DNA from: Rickettsia tillamookensis
Lineage (GTDB): Bacteria; Pseudomonadota; Alphaproteobacteria; Rickettsiales; Rickettsiaceae
Length of the DNA: 64,000 nucleotides
Assembly: GCF_016743795.2 (NCBI RefSeq)
Contig: NZ_CP060138.2
Span: 806,001-870,000 of the forward strand
Direction of reading: 5' to 3'
Part shown: piece by piece, positions 45,116 through 54,255 of the stretch
How positions within the stretch are numbered: position 1 is the first letter of the stretch
Layout: each line of letters starts with the position of its first letter
Notes under the pieces: model-generated
The model's database searches: none
What the model was told of the DNA's origin: nothing
Seen by the model: only the letters and a program-made list of their open reading frames with translations
Translations under genes and position numbers: made by a program

Positions 45116-45208
45116 TGTCATTGCGAACGACTGTAAGGAGCGTGGCAATCTCGTCAAATATCCTGAGATTGCTTTGTCAATTACTTCGTAATTTTCCTCG
45201 TAATGACG
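45116..45208. repeat. Family B dispersed repeat overlapping the nifS-like 3' end
   Basis: Ends TGTCATTGCGAACGACTG and TTCCTCGTAATGACG, inner arms GGCAATCTCG and TGAGATTGC. Its last arm is translated as the C-terminus of the NifS-like protein (SVITRKITK). Confidence 0.85.
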
Positions 45209-46329
45209 GAGTTGGAAAGTTCATATTCGTAAATTTCTTCAAAAGCTTCTATAAAAGCCTCTATATCACTTACCGTATTAGTATGGCTCAAAGATACTCT
45301 AATAGAGGAGTTTGCCTCTTCTTCTCCTATACCCATATTGGTTAATACGTGTGATTTAGATATTTTTCCTGATGAGCAAGCAGAGCCGGAACTTATGCAA
45401 ATATTACGTAAATCAAACCCGATTAATTTCACTTGTGCATCCGTATTCGGTATAGTAATTAAGGTAGTATTAGGTAATCTCGCTACGCTATTACTAACAA
45501 TATTTACGTTTGGATATTCTTTTAATTTTTTCTCTAAAATTTCTTGTAAGCTTTTGATTTTTATATATTTTTCTGAGATATCTTTTGTTATTAATTCAGC
45601 TACTAAACCAAAACCTGCAATAGCTAAAACATTTTCAGTACCTGAGCGTACTGACTTTTCCTGCCCTCCTCCTATAATTATTGGAGTAACTTGAAAGTTA
45701 GAGTTAGAGATTAAAGCAGCACCACCCTGCCCCCCTCCTATTTTATGCCCTGAAATTGTCACAAAATTTAATCCTAATTCTTTGATATTTATAGGTATTC
45801 TACCAAAACCTTGCACTAAATCGCTATGAAATCTAGCATCATATTTTTTAGTTATTTTGCCTATCTCCGCTATATCTTGTAAAACTCCGCTTTCATTATT
45901 AGCCATCATTACAGAAACTAGTTTTTTACTAGTATTACTTTGAGCTAACAACTCTTCTAAATGTTCTAAATCAACTAGCCCTTGCGTATTAACTCTTATA
46001 ATTTTAATATTTGGAGCATGCTTTATATGGTTATATATCGATAAATGTTCAATAGCTGAAATAAAAATATCGCCGTCGTAAAAATTTTTCATTATTAAAT
46101 TATTACTCTCAGTCCCTGATGAGGTAAAAGTAATATCATATTCTCTAGATGATAGGGTTATACCAAGAGCTGTCGCTATTTGCGAACGTGCCGTTTCTAT
46201 AACATTCTTAGCAAATCTACCTGAGCTATGTGCTGATGAAGGGTTAAGCTCCTTGTCCATTAAACTTATGATATATTCTTTAATCTTAGGATCGATGAAG
46301 GTAGTAGCATTATGGTCTAAATATATCAT
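45181..46329 (-). CDS. Second cysteine desulfurase (NifS/IscS-like)
   Basis: 382 aa PLP class V aminotransferase. MIYLDHNATTFIDPKI start, TSSGTESNNLIMKN, PLP lysine in SGHKIGGGQGG, and active Cys in SSGSACSSGKISKSHVL. It lies between iscR and iscS, a layout seen in alphaproteobacterial isc operons. Division of labour with IscS is unknown. The last ~9 residues are repeat-derived. Confidence 0.9.
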   Translation of the reverse strand: MIYLDHNATTFIDPKIKEYIISLMDKELNPSSAHSSGRFAKNVIETARSQIATALGITLSSREYDITFTSSGTESNNLIMKNFYDGDIFISAIEHLSIYNHIKHAPNIKIIRVNTQGLVDLEHLEELLAQSNTSKKLVSVMMANNESGVLQDIAEIGKITKKYDARFHSDLVQGFGRIPINIKELGLNFVTISGHKIGGGQGGAALISNSNFQVTPIIIGGGQEKSVRSGTENVLAIAGFGLVAELITKDISEKYIKIKSLQEILEKKLKEYPNVNIVSNSVARLPNTTLITIPNTDAQVKLIGFDLRNICISSGSACSSGKISKSHVLTNMGIGEEEANSSIRVSLSHTNTVSDIEAFIEAFEEIYEYELSNSVITRKITK

Positions 46330-46333
46330 ATAT

Positions 46334-46750
46334 TTAAATAATACTTAGCTCTAAAGCATCTTTAATTGAGATATTTTCAAAATAATCTCTAATATGCTTA
46401 CCAAGACCTTTCCATAATTTATGCGAATTACATTTTATTGTATCAGGTACACAAGTTTTAACTGACTTCTTATAGCAAGTAGTCATTATAAAATTTTCGT
46501 TAACAGCATCCATAATATCGGAAATTTTTATTTCTTCTAGGTTACCTATTAAAACATATCCCCCTTTCGAGCCTCTAATAGCCTTAACTAAATCAGCTTT
46601 TTTAAGTTTAGAAAATATCTGCTCTAAATAGTTAAGCGATATATTTTGTTTTACGGAAATTTCATTCAAAGTGACCGGTTCGGCACTTGATTTTGCAGCC
46701 ATTTCAAGTATTGCCATTACGGCATATCTTCCTTTCGTCGTCAGCATCAT
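46334..46750 (-). CDS. iscR: Rrf2-family Fe-S regulator IscR
   Basis: 138 aa. Winged-helix start MLTTKGRYAVMAILEMA, SLNYLEQIFSKLKKADLVKA and RGSKGGYVL are typical of IscR. Three cysteines that ligate the 2Fe-2S cluster occur in TTCYKKSVKTCVPDTIKC. An IscR type-1-like operator lies 42-66 bp upstream, so autoregulation is likely. First gene of the isc operon. The second Met (46747) may be the true start. Confidence 0.92.
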   Translation of the reverse strand: MMLTTKGRYAVMAILEMAAKSSAEPVTLNEISVKQNISLNYLEQIFSKLKKADLVKAIRGSKGGYVLIGNLEEIKISDIMDAVNENFIMTTCYKKSVKTCVPDTIKCNSHKLWKGLGKHIRDYFENISIKDALELSII

Positions 46751-46783
46751 ATAACCAACCTATTAAAACTTAAAATTGTTTTA

Positions 46784-46812
46784 TATCTACAATACCCAAG
46801 TAATTTAGTCAA
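46784..46812 (-). promoter_or_regulatory. isc operon promoter
   Basis: Minus-strand TTGACT (46812-46807) and TAGATA (46789-46784) are 17 bp apart. The -35 lies inside the IscR-type box, so bound regulator would block it. Confidence 0.6.
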
Positions 46813-46816
46813 GTAT
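46792..46816. promoter_or_regulatory. IscR type-1-like operator
   Basis: Plus strand ATACCCAAGTAATTTAGTCA then AGTAT. This agrees with the E. coli type-1 consensus at most positions (ATACCC...AGTC..GTAT ends and A/T centre). Position over the -35 and location upstream of iscR support repression by 2Fe-2S IscR. Confidence 0.65.
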
Positions 46817-46869
46817 ATAATTATATTATTTAATAAAAAATTAGCTTGTTAATATAAACTATTATAATT

Positions 46870-47238
46870 ATGACTAAAAACATCTATATTTTAGAAAAAT
46901 TAAAGGTTTTATTATATTTAATTTTTTGTTTTGAATTAACTTCATGTATAATAACTCCTGAATCTCCTCGCTATCATCCAACAGTAATAAGTTTCACGCC
47001 GGCAAGCTGTAGTTATAAATTACTCTTTAAATGATTTACAAGAAGCTACAAACCTTGCTCAACAATTTTGTAGCACGATAAATAAAGATGCACAATATAC
47101 AGGAACACAGTATATAAAAATTGCTGAAGCTGGATTTTTTTCAAATGAAATTCAAGCTCGTCATGCTTTCTTTAATTGTGTAGAGTCAAGTAGAAGTGGA
47201 AAAGATGGTCAGAATATCATAAATAACTTTAAATGAAT
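46870..47238 (+). pseudogene. Small lipoprotein gene with a frameshift
   Basis: The first frame (46870 on) reads a signal peptide with lipobox (LIFCFELTSC) and IITPESPRYHPTVISFTPAS, then stops. After a shift near 47010 another frame continues INYSLNDLQEATNLAQQFCS, QYTGTQYIKIAEAG, ARHAFFNCVE to the stop at 47236-47238. Together they form a ~120-aa lipoprotein. I do not recognise the family. Probably a recent pseudogene. Confidence 0.6.
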
Positions 47239-47244
47239 TCTTCC

Positions 47245-48117
47245 TTATATATAACTCGACAGGCTCTTGTTAATTTGCCAAATAGCGACAAATACTAAAC
47301 AAGTTGTAAACATTTGTAGTAGCTGTAATAATATGCTTAATTCCGGTATTAATATAATAATAACCGGTTGTAATATTATCGGGACTCCGCTTGAAAACAT
47401 TACTAACCTTATAGAAGTTTGTATTGAAGTTTTAGTAGTAAGTAAATTAGCTAAGCTATATACTAATAAAACTATAATACTTCTCTCTAATAAGAATGTT
47501 ACAAACCAAAATAATATAATAGCCGGCATACCGAAATAAATAAATAAATTTGGTGCATATAATAAATTATCGGCAAAATATTTTTTTATTATTTCAGGAG
47601 TTAAAATTACTTCATTTTGTTTGAATATCTCAGAATAGTTAACGGTACTTGGGAAATTTTTCTTAGTATTGGCTACAATTAAATTTATCTTCAGCTTATT
47701 CTCTTCAAGTACAAACGGTATTTTGCTTTTTTCTTTGTTAGAAACTTGATTTTTTGTATCAATGACAACTATTTTATTGTTATTCTTGCTATATAGATAT
47801 ATAGGCCCTACTTCTTCAACTGAAATTTTTGAATTATTATATTTAATTTCCGGTAATTGATTGATAATATATTCAATGTTGTCTGTAACTTTTGATGATT
47901 GTATTCCGTTAAAATAATCTTTTAAAGTTATTATGTAATTTAATATAAAAATACAATAAATTATTGATGGGATAAAAGATAAGGTAAATAAATATCTTAT
48001 TCCGTACCCTTGATAGTTTTTATATACGTCTTTATAAAACTCTATAGAGCTAATTGATAAACGTAATTGACGGAGTAATGCACTTAATCCTCCTAATATA
48101 AATGATAATAAATACAT
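47245..48117 (-). CDS. DUF1189-family membrane protein
   Basis: 290 aa. One N-terminal membrane helix (LFTLSFIPSIIYCIFILNY), a periplasmic-type domain of about 130 residues, then three to four C-terminal helices (LFIYFGMPAIILFWFVTFLL; VMFSSGVPIILQPVIIILI; LLQMFTTCLVFVAIW). This is the layout of DUF1189, an envelope family of unknown role. Convergent with the lipoprotein relic. Confidence 0.65.
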   Translation of the reverse strand: MYLLSFILGGLSALLRQLRLSISSIEFYKDVYKNYQGYGIRYLFTLSFIPSIIYCIFILNYIITLKDYFNGIQSSKVTDNIEYIINQLPEIKYNNSKISVEEVGPIYLYSKNNNKIVVIDTKNQVSNKEKSKIPFVLEENKLKINLIVANTKKNFPSTVNYSEIFKQNEVILTPEIIKKYFADNLLYAPNLFIYFGMPAIILFWFVTFLLERSIIVLLVYSLANLLTTKTSIQTSIRLVMFSSGVPIILQPVIIILIPELSILLQLLQMFTTCLVFVAIWQINKSLSSYI

Positions 48118-48128
48118 GTATAAGTAAT

Positions 48129-48420
48129 TTATTTAAGTTTCTCATCCTCTTCCTTCTTTAATCCGGTTGAGGTAGCTATTAAGTCAGTTCTTGCACAGGC
48201 TTTGATTAAATTTTTGGCTATATTAATTGTGATTTAAGTATTTTTTCTATTTCTATTATATCATTTTGACCAAATTTGGTCAAAGTGTAGAATAAAATTA
48301 ACTCTATTTTGTATGCCATTATAAAACACTAAAGGATATATGAAAGGAAATTTTTTGTTTTTTATTACTTTTATATGATATTCATAAATATTTAACATAT
48401 ATCTAAATAACCGAAAAGCC
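48129..48420 (-). pseudogene. Remnant of an Rpn-type (PD-(D/E)XK) nuclease/transposase-like gene
   Basis: Minus-strand fragments in shifted frames read NKKFPFIYPLVFYNGIQN, LHFDQIWS and finally ACARTDLIATSTGLKKEEDE, ending at a stop at 48129-48131. The PLVFYNG...FDLF-like part is characteristic of Rpn (YhgA-like) recombination-promoting nucleases. At least two frameshifts are present. The 5' end stops next to the group II intron-like fragment at 48431. Not functional. Confidence 0.45.
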
Positions 48421-48430
48421 ATATAATAGT

Positions 48431-48675
48431 GTGTGACACGAGGTTATATCAAAGAGTTATTTCCGCTAGGCAGGAAACCATCTATGTCACTAGATGAACC
48501 TAAGGGTACGAAAAAGAGCTACCCTGATGATGTGATGAAATACCGTTAAGCATAGGGAAAATCTCGTGAGAGTAATTCCCATGATAAAGATATCTGATCC
48601 TTATGCACGATTCTTAGGAGAGTTACAATTGCTGCTTATGGCTTTGCATTTATTGGGTGTCAGAAGAGATTAACA
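48431..48675 (+). mobile_element. Group II intron-like RNA, 5' fragment
   Basis: It starts GTGTGACACGAGG, matching the group II intron 5' consensus GUGYG, and continues with blocks typical of domain I: GGCAGGAAACC, AAAGAGCTACCC and GTGAGAGTAATTCCCATGAT. No reverse-transcriptase gene and no domain V are found, so only the 5' part survives and the 1753-aa gene begins at its far end. A conserved-looking structure with no protein frame. Assignment by motif memory; a structure search would settle it. Confidence 0.5.
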
Positions 48676-51600
48676 TTAAACAATATTACTATTTTCACCC
48701 TTCTCATCCTGCACGTAAAAATCATTTTTTTTATTCAATATATCATCACGGTTTTTGTATAGATATTCAATAAACAAAATAGAGTCCTTTAAAGCTAGTT
48801 GCACGGCTACATTGTCCTTATCATCTCTTTCTATAGGACCTACAAGTTCTTTAACCTTATTAAATGTTTTTTCTATATTAGCTCGAAATTTCGAAGAATA
48901 AGAATTTGATATATGTATTTCTTGCATTTTTTTGGGATTTATTATTTCGTTTTTACGTTCTTGGGTTTTATTAATAGCTATTTTCTTTAAGTTATCGTCT
49001 AAATCTTCCATTCCGATTGTATTGCGAATAATATCGTTTATACTAATTACTTTATTTTCCTCTTTTCTCTCACGCCTTGCTTCTACTATACTGCAAGCCA
49101 AATTTTTTAACTCATCTATTAAGAGATTTTTCATTATTAAATCTAGACTTTTCGATAATATTTTTATTATACCCTCTTTCTCATTAATATTATTTTTAAA
49201 TATTTTAGTTTCAGCAATACAGCAAGCATTTATGATATTTTTTATATTCCAATAAAATGTATTACAGTAATCGTATAATAATGGGTTTTCTTGTGCTAAA
49301 CTTTCAACTTCTCTAAAGATTTCTGCTTTTTGTATTGTTCCACTATCTTTTAGTGTTTTATCGTGGCTATCTATCTTAATTTCATGGGCATCTAATCTTT
49401 TATTTGCTCCAGCATCTAGTAATTTAAAATTACTGGTTTCCAACCTTATTTTCGCATCTTGAATTATTTCGGTTGCAAACTTAAGCTTACTACTATGTTT
49501 AAATATCCGCTTTTCTTCTTCAAGCTTAAGCTTTTCATTCTTAATAAAGCAGTTAAATTGTTCTTGGGATTCTAATTCGTTAAATAGTTGCCCTCTTAGT
49601 TCTTTGTTAATTTCTGCTGGATAAATGGTTGCTATTTTCTTTAAATTATCCTCACCAAATTTATATATTAGATGTTCACCGAAAATACTTCTTTTTTCTA
49701 AGAACATTACGAACTTATCTTTATTATCACCTGCATAAGATAAAAGATATTTTTCAGTAGAAAGTTTGGTGTTGTCATTTGCAATACTACTTACGTAATT
49801 AATATCACTTGCCGCTATTTTAAGAGCTAAACCTTTATTCAGGAATAAAGGTTTATGCGTTTTATACTGCTCTACTAGCGGATCATCTGTTTCCGCAAGT
49901 AATTTAGTTGCAAACTCTTCTAAACTTACTATTTTGCTTGCTGAATTATCGGTTGTAAATATTTCATAACTTCTATCTTCGAATATTATCTGACCTTCTA
50001 TTCCCGATTCTTTACTAACCGATACCGTAAAAGTAAAATTATATTTCTTTATACAATTTAAAATAAACCTACTCTCGTACTCATTTATAACACCGCTTTT
50101 TAATATGCTTTTACATATTTCTTTTAAAAATATTCGTGTTTCACTTATATTCGGTAGTTCGTTAAAACTCTCAGTAAACCATTCTATCACTTCAGGGTTT
50201 TTACTTTTTTCGTACTCTTGAGTAAGGTGGTGGGTTATTTTGTGTAGGGTGGTTTGGGCTTCTAGGTATAGTTCTTTGTAATGGTCTTTTGTTTTAGTTA
50301 AATCAATTATTGTTAATAATTCATTAATTGGCTTATAACTAGCTTTATTAAGTGGTATTACATTCACTACTTCAATTAAGCTTATAGCAGCTGCATAATT
50401 AATATCATCTTTATGATCTATAATTCTATTTTTTATGAAAGCAAAGGCTTTTTGAGTTAAATTTGATTTTATTTTTACTATCTTTGCAATACTCCTAGTG
50501 GCCTCATACTCAACGTTATAAGTGTTATGAGTTGCAATTATCTCTCTCAAAAAAGTAAAGACTTGCTGGGCTAAACTTGGTGCTCCCTTTACTACCAATG
50601 CTATATTTCTAATAAATTCAGACCTGATATTATATCCGGTATCAGGATTTGTAATTACTAATTTCAAGAAAACAAATGCTTCTTCGGCTAAACTTGACGT
50701 CTTTCTTACTATTTCTATTATGCTTCTAGTAACTGTGGGCTTAATATACTGGTTAGTTTTAGGATTTATAATCACTATTTTTAAAAAAGTAAATGCTTCT
50801 TGGGTAGGCATTACTTTTGCTATTTCCGCTATACTTCTAGTCGTTTCAAATTTGACATCGCTGTTAGCTTTAGGATTTGTAAATAGCTCTTTCAAGAAAG
50901 TAAATGCTTCTGGTACCAAGCTTGGCATCATTATTACTATTTTCGATATGTTTTGAGCAGCTATGGATTGGGTATATGGATCAATTTTAGAATTTGTAAT
51001 TACCCCTTTCAAGAAAGTAAATGCTTCTAAGGCTAAATTTGGGTTTATTTTTACCATCATCGCTATACTTTCAATAGCACTAGGCTTAATATCATAGTCA
51101 TTGTCAGGATTTATATTTATAATTATCACTTTCAAAAAAGTAAACGCTTTTTGTGCCAAACTTGATGCCGCTCTTGTTATTTCAACCATACTTTCAATAG
51201 CTCTAGCCTTAATCTCATATTCATTACCGGAATTCGTAATTATTACTTTTAAGAAAATAAATGCTTCTTGGACTAAATCTAACTTTACATTTGCTATCTT
51301 TGCTATGCCTTTAGTAGCTTCAGACTTGCCCTCATAGTTAATTTTAGGATTCGTAATTATTCCTTTCAAGAAAGTAAATGCTTCCGAAGCTAAATTTGGG
51401 CTTGTTTCTACTATCTCTACTATGCCTTCAGTAGCTACAGATTTAAGATTATTTCCAGCATTAGGATTCATAATTTCCTCTCTCAAGAAAATAAATGCTT
51501 CTCGTGCTAAACTTGGTGTCAATTTTATTATCTCAGGCAAATTATTAGCGATTACATGCTTAACCGCACTATTAGGATTTACAAGTAGCTCTTTTAAAAT

Positions 51601-53937
51601 AATAATTGCTTCTTGAGTAGGTATTGTTTTTACTGCCCAAAACAAGCCAGAGGCAGCTGCAAACTTAAGCTCATAGTTAGGTTTTATAAGTAGCTTTTTT
51701 GAGATAGTAATTGCTTTTTGAGTAGGCATTACTATTAATATTTTAACCAAACTACTAGTAATTAAAGTTTCATTTAAGAATTTATTATTTAGTTTGTGTA
51801 CTTGATTTAATACTTCCTCGCCCAAATCAGGTACAATAGTTATTATTTTGGCTAATATTATTTTTATATATTTATTTAATATCTCTTTATTTAATAACGG
51901 TACTATTTTTTTTAAACTTTCTCGTACTACTTTTTCATCTATTGTCTCATCTAATATTTGTGCTAATTTTTGTAATACTAACTCCTTTAATTGCTTATTT
52001 TTAATTTTTAACAAGCCGATTAATCTTGTATAAACTTTAGTTTTACTACCCCATTCATTTCTATTTGCTAAGCCTGTGATTATTTCTGTAGATGTTTTAA
52101 ATTCTTGAAATACAGCTTCTTTATTTTGTAATTTTTCATTTACTGTTTTAATTATTTTTTCCGATAAATAGCCGCTGTCTATTATATGTTGTTCCCAAAT
52201 TGTAATATCTTTTAGTACAATATCATCTATTAAATTTTGGATTTGTGTTAGATTTGGTATCCTGTTGTCAAATTTCCCATTAATTTTGCTTTGAGCTAAC
52301 AAGTGCATTAATAATATAATCTTTCTTTCAATTCCTAGCTCTAATATTCCGTTAACGTTACATGTTATGGCTTCCCAAAATATTTCTATTAACTCTTGAT
52401 TATCATCATTATTTACTATTCCGGCTAAAAACTTTAAAGTCATTAGATATTTGGGGTCGTTTCGATGCTCACCTATAAAAGCTGCTTTTTCGTTTTTAGT
52501 ATGATTATCTAATAATTGATTTTTTAAACGGAGTGCGGCTAAAAATTCTTGAAATGTTAAATGAATAAATTGATAATTTATTCCTTCTCTTTTTAATAAT
52601 CCTTGTTCTATAACTTCATCTATATCTAATGTATCTCTCTTATCTTCTACTAATTTCCTTTCAACTAATTTACCTGTTGCAACGAGTGACTCATAGGCTA
52701 TCTGCTCTAAAAATCTCATTATGTTTTTTAAGTGATTATTAGCTTCTGTTTTATTCTTATATTTATGCTGGGTTTTTGCTAGATGCCTATTATTAAGCCA
52801 ACTTACTACTTCATGATATAGTTGACTTATATTAAAATCTTCATCACTGTTTTTTTGAAATTTATCCCTTATATCTTTATCGCTCCAAACCAAACATATT
52901 AATGCAGTATTGATAGGAACTACGCATATTTCTTTTATTTGGCTATGAGTATCCAAAAAGCTTTTTAATTGCACTCCTAACTCTTTATCATACTCAAAAT
53001 TTTTATTTACATATTGCTCTATTCCCTCACTATCCCAGCCTGTATTTTCTACTTTCCGCTCAAACCTGTTACTCATTTCTTCTACAACCGCATTAGGTCT
53101 AGAAGTCATTATTACGTTTTTATATTCTAATATTTTATCTATTAACTTTTTAAATTCATCTCGAATATTTAAATGTGCTACTTCGTCATACCCGTCAAGT
53201 AATAACAATATCTTATCTTTATTTTGGATATCCATTATTTCTTTAACGCTTAACGTACTTTCACTACCGCCTAAACAATAATGGATAAAACAATTAAGCT
53301 TACTTTGAGATAAATTATTAATATCAAAATACCCACTATAACCGTCTTTCCAACTTTCATTTAACAATTCCTTTAACTTAACTCTAAATACGTACTCAAA
53401 TTTATTATTCCATAAATTTCCTTTTCCCCATTTATAAGATAGATAATGCATTAACGTGGTTTTACCTATTCCTGCACTACCGAGTAATAATACTTTACCT
53501 ATATCTGATTGAATTCTGCTTATTGATTCAGCTATATTTTTTATTTCCGATTCACTTTTATTAGGTAGATTCCTGCGAAGTATATCAAACTTTTTTTTCT
53601 CATTTTTTTCTTCGTTTAGTAATTCAACTATATTATCAATCTCATCATACTTATTAGGTAGCTCTTTCTTAAGCAGCTCCCTTATCTTTTTTCCCGTATT
53701 TATAGCTTTAAAAATTTTCTCTATTTCTACCGGTTTCTTTTCTCCGACAACTTTATCGCGTAATGCTGCTTTATCTGCTTCATCGCTTTCACTCAGTAAT
53801 ATCTGTAATTTTACATAATATTCCTCTAACGATTGAGCTTTGATTTTCTCATCTTCTATTAGCTTTGGTAAAGTATTGTGAGAGCTATATAAGGTTCTTA
53901 ACTTGTCAGTTAATGATTTTGAAGTAGAAAGCTTCAT
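48676..53937 (-). CDS. NACHT-domain STAND NTPase with HEAT-like repeats
   Basis: 1753 aa, the largest gene here. A helical N-terminal region (1-145) precedes a NACHT NTPase: Walker A GSAGIGKT (153-160), Walker B LLLLDGYDE (about 244-252), and VIMTSRPN (275-282). Helical domains follow, with FIHLTFQEFLAALRLKNQL near 465, as in NLR-type winged-helix regions. From about 735 to 1200 at least 12 HEAT-like repeats of ~39 residues (pattern P-L-A-x-E-A-F-x-F-L-K-x-I-I-x-N-P) form a sensor-like solenoid. The C-terminal ~550 residues are helical and not recognised. Such proteins are known as bacterial antiphage NLR relatives; here a role against phage or as a host effector is open. No stop or shift is visible. 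Confidence 0.85.
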   Translation of the reverse strand: MKLSTSKSLTDKLRTLYSSHNTLPKLIEDEKIKAQSLEEYYVKLQILLSESDEADKAALRDKVVGEKKPVEIEKIFKAINTGKKIRELLKKELPNKYDEIDNIVELLNEEKNEKKKFDILRRNLPNKSESEIKNIAESISRIQSDIGKVLLLGSAGIGKTTLMHYLSYKWGKGNLWNNKFEYVFRVKLKELLNESWKDGYSGYFDINNLSQSKLNCFIHYCLGGSESTLSVKEIMDIQNKDKILLLLDGYDEVAHLNIRDEFKKLIDKILEYKNVIMTSRPNAVVEEMSNRFERKVENTGWDSEGIEQYVNKNFEYDKELGVQLKSFLDTHSQIKEICVVPINTALICLVWSDKDIRDKFQKNSDEDFNISQLYHEVVSWLNNRHLAKTQHKYKNKTEANNHLKNIMRFLEQIAYESLVATGKLVERKLVEDKRDTLDIDEVIEQGLLKREGINYQFIHLTFQEFLAALRLKNQLLDNHTKNEKAAFIGEHRNDPKYLMTLKFLAGIVNNDDNQELIEIFWEAITCNVNGILELGIERKIILLMHLLAQSKINGKFDNRIPNLTQIQNLIDDIVLKDITIWEQHIIDSGYLSEKIIKTVNEKLQNKEAVFQEFKTSTEIITGLANRNEWGSKTKVYTRLIGLLKIKNKQLKELVLQKLAQILDETIDEKVVRESLKKIVPLLNKEILNKYIKIILAKIITIVPDLGEEVLNQVHKLNNKFLNETLITSSLVKILIVMPTQKAITISKKLLIKPNYELKFAAASGLFWAVKTIPTQEAIIILKELLVNPNSAVKHVIANNLPEIIKLTPSLAREAFIFLREEIMNPNAGNNLKSVATEGIVEIVETSPNLASEAFTFLKGIITNPKINYEGKSEATKGIAKIANVKLDLVQEAFIFLKVIITNSGNEYEIKARAIESMVEITRAASSLAQKAFTFLKVIIININPDNDYDIKPSAIESIAMMVKINPNLALEAFTFLKGVITNSKIDPYTQSIAAQNISKIVIMMPSLVPEAFTFLKELFTNPKANSDVKFETTRSIAEIAKVMPTQEAFTFLKIVIINPKTNQYIKPTVTRSIIEIVRKTSSLAEEAFVFLKLVITNPDTGYNIRSEFIRNIALVVKGAPSLAQQVFTFLREIIATHNTYNVEYEATRSIAKIVKIKSNLTQKAFAFIKNRIIDHKDDINYAAAISLIEVVNVIPLNKASYKPINELLTIIDLTKTKDHYKELYLEAQTTLHKITHHLTQEYEKSKNPEVIEWFTESFNELPNISETRIFLKEICKSILKSGVINEYESRFILNCIKKYNFTFTVSVSKESGIEGQIIFEDRSYEIFTTDNSASKIVSLEEFATKLLAETDDPLVEQYKTHKPLFLNKGLALKIAASDINYVSSIANDNTKLSTEKYLLSYAGDNKDKFVMFLEKRSIFGEHLIYKFGEDNLKKIATIYPAEINKELRGQLFNELESQEQFNCFIKNEKLKLEEEKRIFKHSSKLKFATEIIQDAKIRLETSNFKLLDAGANKRLDAHEIKIDSHDKTLKDSGTIQKAEIFREVESLAQENPLLYDYCNTFYWNIKNIINACCIAETKIFKNNINEKEGIIKILSKSLDLIMKNLLIDELKNLACSIVEARRERKEENKVISINDIIRNTIGMEDLDDNLKKIAINKTQERKNEIINPKKMQEIHISNSYSSKFRANIEKTFNKVKELVGPIERDDKDNVAVQLALKDSILFIEYLYKNRDDILNKKNDFYVQDEKGENSNIV

Positions 53938-54255
53938 ATTTTTACTTAATGGTAGAAAATATATTTGTATTAGAAAACCTAATTAGATTAAAACAATTAT
54001 AGGTATGAGTTTAAGAATTTAAATTTGTTTAAGCAATTTAAAATTGATTAACCAAAATAATTTATTTTTTTATTTATTGCAACTAATAATTATCAAGTTG
54101 CAATAATTATTATGGGATTAGAGCTAAGTAAAATTTTACGAAGAAAATAATTTTAATTAGGGGTAGTATTAAAGTTCAATATTATATATAAGTTTGTTGA
54201 TAAAAAATGATTTATTTACTAATATCTATATTTCCATAAATAATATTAGTTTTAT
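53938..54255. other. Divergent intergenic region with an inverted repeat
   Basis: No gene. TTATTGCAACT (54074-54084) and AGTTGCAATAA (54096-54106) form a perfect 11-bp inverted repeat with an 11-nt gap. It may be an operator or a hairpin. The region must carry promoters for both the NACHT gene and nuoN, but I see no convincing boxes. Confidence 0.4.

Noticed and set aside
43858..46329. Two cysteine desulfurases as an assembly duplication
   Set aside because: The proteins differ strongly in sequence and length, and a NifS-like gene before iscS is a known alphaproteobacterial layout.
48270..48300. TTTGACCAAATTTGGTCAAA palindrome as an operator
   Set aside because: It lies within the Rpn-like relic and not upstream of any gene, so it has no target.
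48431..48675. Possible RNase P RNA, tmRNA or 6S RNA
   Set aside because: The conserved RNase P and tmRNA blocks are absent. The GUGYG start and domain I-like blocks fit a group II intron better.
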